This document shows, piece after piece, positions 6,263-9,512 of a DNA stretch of 9,512 nucleotides. The stretch's first letter is position 1, and the number at the start of each line of letters is the position of its first letter. Both the position numbers and the translations under genes were made by a program. The notes below the pieces were generated by a model. That model saw nothing but the letters and a program-made list of their open reading frames with translations. It searched no databases and was not told the origin of the DNA. Source of the DNA: Xanthobacteraceae bacterium (GTDB lineage Bacteria > Pseudomonadota > Alphaproteobacteria > Rhizobiales > Xanthobacteraceae); the NCBI GenBank assembly GCA_030037185.1, contig JASHRR010001105.1, positions 1 through 9,512 on the forward strand. Reading direction: 5' to 3'.

Positions 6263-7123
6263 TTGGGGAACCCGATAAGTATGCCGATGGAAACTGCAAC
6301 GGACTGCCGTCCATTACTTGGGTTCACGCTCCAGGTCGGTTCGATAAACCAATCGAGATTCTTAGTGGGCCAGAACATCCAATCGAGCGCGAATTCAACG
6401 CTCCACGAATCACCTCGTTCGAGGCCATTGATGGTCTGTGAAAAGGATGGACCCAAGCCGACCATGAATTCGGCGGTAGGGGAAAGGTGAAACGGCTTCT
6501 TGAAAAGAACGTCACCGGATAGTTCGGTGTGTCCGGCGGTTGCGAGCGTCGTAAAGCCAAGTTCCAGCTCGAACCAATTTTCTATGGGTTCAACCTCCCG
6601 TGCAATCGTGCCCCCAAAATTTGGACGCTCGCCATTGAGAGACCATTCCCCGGCATGCCAATCTCCAAGATGAAGCTATGCTCAGAATAACTTTCGTCAC
6701 GCTCCTGTTCTTCATCTTCTTCGCGATCGTCTTCGTTCTTGTGCTTGCGAGCAGTCTTGGCAATCTTTTGCGATGAACCGTGACCGTCGGCCTCGGCGGC
6801 GAAAAGGGCGTTCGGCCACCACGGTGCCGCTCCGATTCCGAGATTGCGACCAACGGCATAACCGTCTTGTCCGTTCCAGGAAACCCGGCACCATCCGTTG
6901 CGGTCAATCGTCGACCCCGACCGCCGTTCCCTTGGGAATGAGCGTCAGGATTTCGCTATCGGTTCGGGGGCCTTTTCGCAGGTTGGTCTGCGCGATCGTT
7001 ATTGTTGGCTTGAACCCTTCGCCGGGCTCCTTCGCATCCACGGCCACGGCCGCAAAGCCGCAAGCGAGCGCTGCAAAAAAACGATGTAAGAAAGCGTGCG
7101 GCGATCGATTCGCTTGAGTTCAT
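6259..7123 (-). pseudogene. secreted SH3b-like plus barrel-like protein, three frameshifts
   Basis: Reading across three frames gives one coherent protein of about 288 residues. The ATG at 7123 starts a signal peptide (MNSSESIAARFLTSFF, then AALACGFAAVAVDA). A one-base excess in the A7 run (7075-7081) breaks it. Next is an SH3b-like domain (TITIAQTNLRKGPRTDSEIL, LIPKGTAVGVDD), broken by an extra base at 6903-6906 that creates TGA. It resumes as RNGWCRVSWNGQDGYAVGRN. A charged linker rich in Lys, Glu and Asp follows (RKHKNEDDREEDEEQERDE). The third shift, a missing base near 6655-6672, leads into a C-terminal domain of amphipathic strands (WFELELGFTT, LSGDVLFKKPFHLSP, FMVGLGPSFSQ, VSIGILIGFPK) that looks like an outer-membrane barrel. 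The stop overlaps the CDF start. The gene lies under the MerR-type dyad. Function is unknown; cell-envelope location is inferred. Confidence 0.68.
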
Positions 7124-7128
7124 ATGTG

Positions 7129-7160
7129 CTATATGCATCCTCTAGCCACTAGAGGATCAA
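7129..7160 (-). promoter_or_regulatory. MerR-type promoter for the SH3b/CDF operon
   Basis: On the minus strand TTGATC (-35, at 7160-7155) is followed after 19 bases by CATATA (7135-7130), or after 20 by ATATAG. Unusually long 19-20 bp spacers with a dyad in the spacer are the hallmark of MerR-activated promoters. Predicted initiation is close to ATG 7123, so the transcript may be nearly leaderless. Confidence 0.55.
7137..7157. promoter_or_regulatory. perfect 9-3-9 dyad, candidate MerR operator
   Basis: Arms ATCCTCTAG (7137-7145) and CTAGAGGAT (7149-7157) are exact reverse complements separated by CCA. The dyad sits between the divergent MerR and SH3b genes and inside the spacer of the minus-strand promoter. 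It ends 8 bp before the MerR ATG, and its AGAGG may also serve as that gene's weak ribosome site. Size and form match operators of CueR/ZntR/CadR-like regulators. Confidence 0.72.
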
Positions 7161-7165
7161 TCACA

Positions 7166-7547
7166 ATGTCTCGCACTGGTGTCCCGATTGGTGTCGCCTC
7201 CATCACCAGCGGCGTGAACGTGCCGACCATACGCTATTCCGAGGCGATCGGTCTTCTGCTAGCCCCGCCGCGTACGAGGAGCAACCGACGGAATTACGAT
7301 GCTGCCGACCTCCGCCGGCTCGTCTTCATCCGGCACGCGCGCGACCTTGGTTTCGAAATGGTGGGCGAGGCTCGGCGAGGTTGAACGGCGGATCGAGATA
7401 CTGCTGAAGCTAAAAGCCGAACTGAAACGCATGATAGCGGGTTGTTCGCGAGGGCGGGTCGCCCAGTGCCGCATAATCGAGGCGCTCGCAACGCCCACGC
7501 CCGTCAGCATCCCTGCCGATGTCGATAACCGGCGTTTGCCGCCGTGA
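7166..7547 (+). pseudogene. MerR-family regulator with internal deletion
   Basis: Remains of a metal-type MerR regulator. From ATG 7166 residues 1-65 form the winged HTH: PIGVASITSGVNVPTIRYSE (normally IRYYE, here Ser for Tyr), then RNYDAADLRRLVFIRHARDL and LGFEM. The frame then ends at TGA 7382. In the next frame from 7362 the C-terminal part continues: ARLGEVERRIEILLKLKAEL (dimerisation helix) and GCSRGRVAQCRIIEALA, whose Cys-X7-Cys matches the metal-binding loop of CueR-like members. It ends at TGA 7547. About 27-30 residues normally found between LGFxxxx and the dimerisation helix (the IRxLLxL helix) are missing as well as the frame being shifted. This is true deletion rather than a single base error, so the regulator is dead. 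It is divergent from the SH3b/CDF operon. Confidence 0.85.
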
Positions 7548-7917
7548 AAACAGCGCGGAGGTCGGTTATTGGCCTCCTGCCCTCGCATACGTGCCACGGG
7601 TAGCAGCCATCCAGGGATAAGCTGCTGTCGATGAGGTGCCGGTGATCGCGTGAGGGCGCAATTTTCGCCCAATCGTGGAAGGCCTCGACCATCCCGAAAC
7701 ATCTGGGACGCGGTGCGCCATCGCGACCGCACCTCCACGGCAGCAGCGGGCGGCGCATAGTGCTGTAACGTCGAGGAACCGAGGTGAGCTGCCTGGTGTT
7801 ATTCGCCTGGGCTATAGGGCAATCGAAAAAAAGAATTTTTCATGTATGTCGACTTCTGATCATTATCGCGCGCTCGGAGTCGGCGCCACGGGGCGGCCGG
7901 GGGAGGGAGCGTGAGGT
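7548..7917. other. intergenic region upstream of the porin
   Basis: About 370 bp with no recognisable gene; open frames on both strands are not supported. A hairpin (GGAGGTC / GGCCTCC, near 7559-7585) has no T-run. An A/T-rich stretch at 7825-7841 has arms GAAAAA and TTTTTC around AAGAA and lies about 80 bp before the porin ATG. It could be part of the porin promoter (UP-like element), but I cannot assign -35/-10 boxes with confidence. Confidence 0.4.
7902..7909 (+). promoter_or_regulatory. Shine-Dalgarno of the porin gene
   Basis: GGAGGGAG ends 8 bases before the ATG at 7918. This good-quality site supports the chosen start. Confidence 0.7.
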
Positions 7918-9450
7918 ATGAAGGGACTTGTGTTGTCCGCGGCTTGTTCCGCGGCGATGGTTCTTGGATGCGTGTGCGTAGCGGATGCGGCAGATATCGA
8001 CAGCTTGGTGACGAAAGCTCCGGTGGCAACCAATGCGCCACCGCCGCCGGCTACCTGCACGAGCATTCCGGATTTCTTTCTAACGGCCTGTCAATTGAGT
8101 TGGTACGGCGTCAGGTTTTACGGGACGGTCGACGTCGGCTTCGGCTACCAGACGCACGGGGCTCCGTTCGATCCGAACTTCGTTACCGGGGCCTCTTATT
8201 TCCTCCAGAAGATGAACAGAACCGCGATGTGGGGCCTCGCGCCCAACGGCTTGAGTCAGTCAAATGTTGGCGTCCAAATAAAGGAGCCACTCAGTCCGGG
8301 CTGGTCTTTTGTCGCGCAGCTTGAGGCCGGGTTCGACCCTTATTCTTTGCACTTTGCCAATTCAACCGAGTCGGTGTTTGCGAATGCCGGCGTGCCGGTC
8401 AATCAGCAAACCACCAACGGTGACGCGAGCCGGGCGGGCCAGTTCTACAATTCCCTAGGATTCCTCGGCATCAGTTCAGACTCGTTTGGGACTCTGACCC
8501 TCTTTCGGCAAAACGCGCTCACGACCGATGGCGTTCTTGCCTACGATCCGATGGGCGGTTCATACGCGTTCTCGCCGATCGGCTTCTCGGGAACGGTCGC
8601 GGGCGGCGGCGACACCGAAAATTCAAGATACAGCACCGCGGTGAAATATCGAGTCGCCATCGGCGACTTCCGGGTGGCGGCACTCTGGCAATTCGGCGGA
8701 TACGAGTTAAACAACGGCTCGAACGGCGCCTTTGGCGCGGAACTCGGCGGAGATTTCCGTTTAGGCATCGGCATCCTCTCGCTTGACGCCATCGGCAACT
8801 ACAATAAAGACGCTGTAAATCTCACCCTCAGCGGCGCCCCTACCAATGCTGCAGGCGTGCCGATCGGAACGATGCTGCCGCAGACGGTCACCGCTACACT
8901 ATCCGACAATACCAACATAATGGTGCTCGCCAAGTATACGGTCGAACAGCTGAAATTGTATGCTGGTTACGAATGGATGCAATTCGCGCCTCCCAGCGAC
9001 CCCTTCACCGTCGCCGGTACCGGCTTTACGACCATCGTGGGAGACTTTGTGTGTCTTGACTGCGCCACTCCGACCGCAGGCACAAATATCAGCAGTACTG
9101 CTTACAGCGCGAGCGCCGGCTTTAAAGACAAAGTTTTGCAGGTCTTCTGGGCTGGGGCAAGATACTCCATTACTGACTCGGTAGATGTGGTTGGCGCTTA
9201 TTACCACTACGACCAGAACAACTTCGCCGCCAGCGCGGCCAACCTCGCGGCCTGTAACATTTCCTCGAGTAATAAAAATTTTTGCGCCGGCTCGATGGAC
9301 GCGGCTTCTGCCATGATCGACTGGAAGTTTGCGCCCAAATGGGACACTTATATCGGCACGTTCTACTCTACGTTTGACGGCGGACTCGCCAACGGTTACC
9401 TCGCGCGCAACAACCTCGCCACGACAGCCGGGATCCGCTTCCGCTTCTGA
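7918..9450 (+). CDS. outer-membrane porin, Bradyrhizobium-type
   Basis: A 510-residue porin of the alphaproteobacterial Gram-negative type, forming a trimeric beta-barrel channel in the outer membrane. The signal peptide is MKGLVLSAACSAAMVLGCVC with cleavage near VADA|AD (residue 24-25). The mature N-terminus has a Pro-rich stretch (NAPPPPATC), then the first barrel strand VRFYGTVDVGFGYQTHG. Typical porin strands follow: SNVGVQIKEPLSPGWSFVAQ, FLGISSDSFGTLTLFRQNAL, DGVLAYDPMGGSYAFSP and SRYSTAVKYRV. It closes with TAGIRFRF, the C-terminal aromatic required for barrel assembly. Mature Cys residues (C47, C58, C379, C382, C446, C456) lie outside the clearest strands and may form disulfides, which is unusual for porins. 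The gene is intact, with a strong ribosome site, in contrast to the decayed genes before it, and may be monocistronic. The sequence ends 62 bases later with no terminator seen. Confidence 0.95.
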   Translation: MKGLVLSAACSAAMVLGCVCVADAADIDSLVTKAPVATNAPPPPATCTSIPDFFLTACQLSWYGVRFYGTVDVGFGYQTHGAPFDPNFVTGASYFLQKMNRTAMWGLAPNGLSQSNVGVQIKEPLSPGWSFVAQLEAGFDPYSLHFANSTESVFANAGVPVNQQTTNGDASRAGQFYNSLGFLGISSDSFGTLTLFRQNALTTDGVLAYDPMGGSYAFSPIGFSGTVAGGGDTENSRYSTAVKYRVAIGDFRVAALWQFGGYELNNGSNGAFGAELGGDFRLGIGILSLDAIGNYNKDAVNLTLSGAPTNAAGVPIGTMLPQTVTATLSDNTNIMVLAKYTVEQLKLYAGYEWMQFAPPSDPFTVAGTGFTTIVGDFVCLDCATPTAGTNISSTAYSASAGFKDKVLQVFWAGARYSITDSVDVVGAYYHYDQNNFAASAANLAACNISSSNKNFCAGSMDAASAMIDWKFAPKWDTYIGTFYSTFDGGLANGYLARNNLATTAGIRFRF

Positions 9451-9512
9451 TGCGTTTCGGTGAGTCTAAAAAGCTGGTGGCGCGCGTGTGCCGGGATTGC
9501 GGTGGTGGGGAA

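Noticed and set aside
6678..6776. + strand 32-codon hydrophobic frame, MLRITFVTLLFFIFFAIVF and on, like a small membrane protein
   Set aside because: It is the exact antisense of the Glu/Asp/Lys-rich linker of the SH3b/barrel pseudogene, which forces a Phe/Leu/Val pattern. No ribosome site.
7559..7585. GGAGGTC / GGCCTCC hairpin after the MerR remnant as a terminator
   Set aside because: The stem has a wobble pair and is not followed by a T-run.
7259..7758. Minus-strand frames over the MerR remnant and the region after it
   Set aside because: Opposite to recognisable MerR sequence; the part past 7548 has no supporting signal.
1..9512. CRISPR array, phage structural genes, toxin-antitoxin or defence operon
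   Set aside because: No regularly spaced repeats, no Cas or phage protein motifs, and no short paired genes with toxin/antitoxin features were seen on either strand.

Overview
The window looks like accessory DNA from an alphaproteobacterium of the Bradyrhizobium/Rhodopseudomonas type. This rests on high-GC coding regions, a Bradyrhizobiaceae-style porin and the MerR and AAA-ATPase remnants. The assignment comes from recognising these families by eye; no search was run. Intact genes sit at the two ends, and a broad middle section (about 3.6 to 7.5 kb) is full of remnants: frameshifted genes, truncated genes and two partial tRNA sequences.

Left block (1-3600). A secreted or periplasmic alpha/beta hydrolase is followed on the same strand by a 12-TM major facilitator transporter. 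A convergent AraC-family regulator overlaps the transporter's 3' end by 29 bp. A hydrolase, an importer and an AraC regulator together suggest a small substrate-use locus; the substrate cannot be read from sequence. Upstream of the AraC gene are an inverted repeat and a direct repeat that could be operators.

Middle block (3600-5610). There is a short + strand gene remnant with a strong intrinsic terminator. Next to it is a minus-strand AAA-type ATPase pseudogene with Walker A and Walker B still readable but in different frames, and with its C-terminal half gone. At 4884-4929 lies the 3' half of a tRNA-Lys(CTT) gene without its 5' half, the usual footprint of a tRNA-integrating island (att site). 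About 95 bp further on is a damaged tRNA-Phe-like sequence that keeps the D and anticodon arms but has lost its T arm. The rest of this block has no gene I can assign.

Right block (5611-9512). A decayed cassette, probably for metal response, contains (a) a MerR-family regulator with an internal deletion and frameshift; (b) a perfect 9-3-9 dyad between the divergent genes, in a promoter geometry typical of MerR regulation; (c) a secreted protein with an SH3b-like domain and a C-terminal barrel-like domain, carrying three frameshifts; and (d) a cation-diffusion-facilitator-like transporter that starts in an ATGA overlap with the previous stop and carries one frameshift. An intact outer-membrane porin gene follows.

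If the tRNA-Lys fragment is a real att site, its orientation puts the inserted element on the left (hydrolase/MFS/AraC/ATPase side) and the older chromosome on the right.
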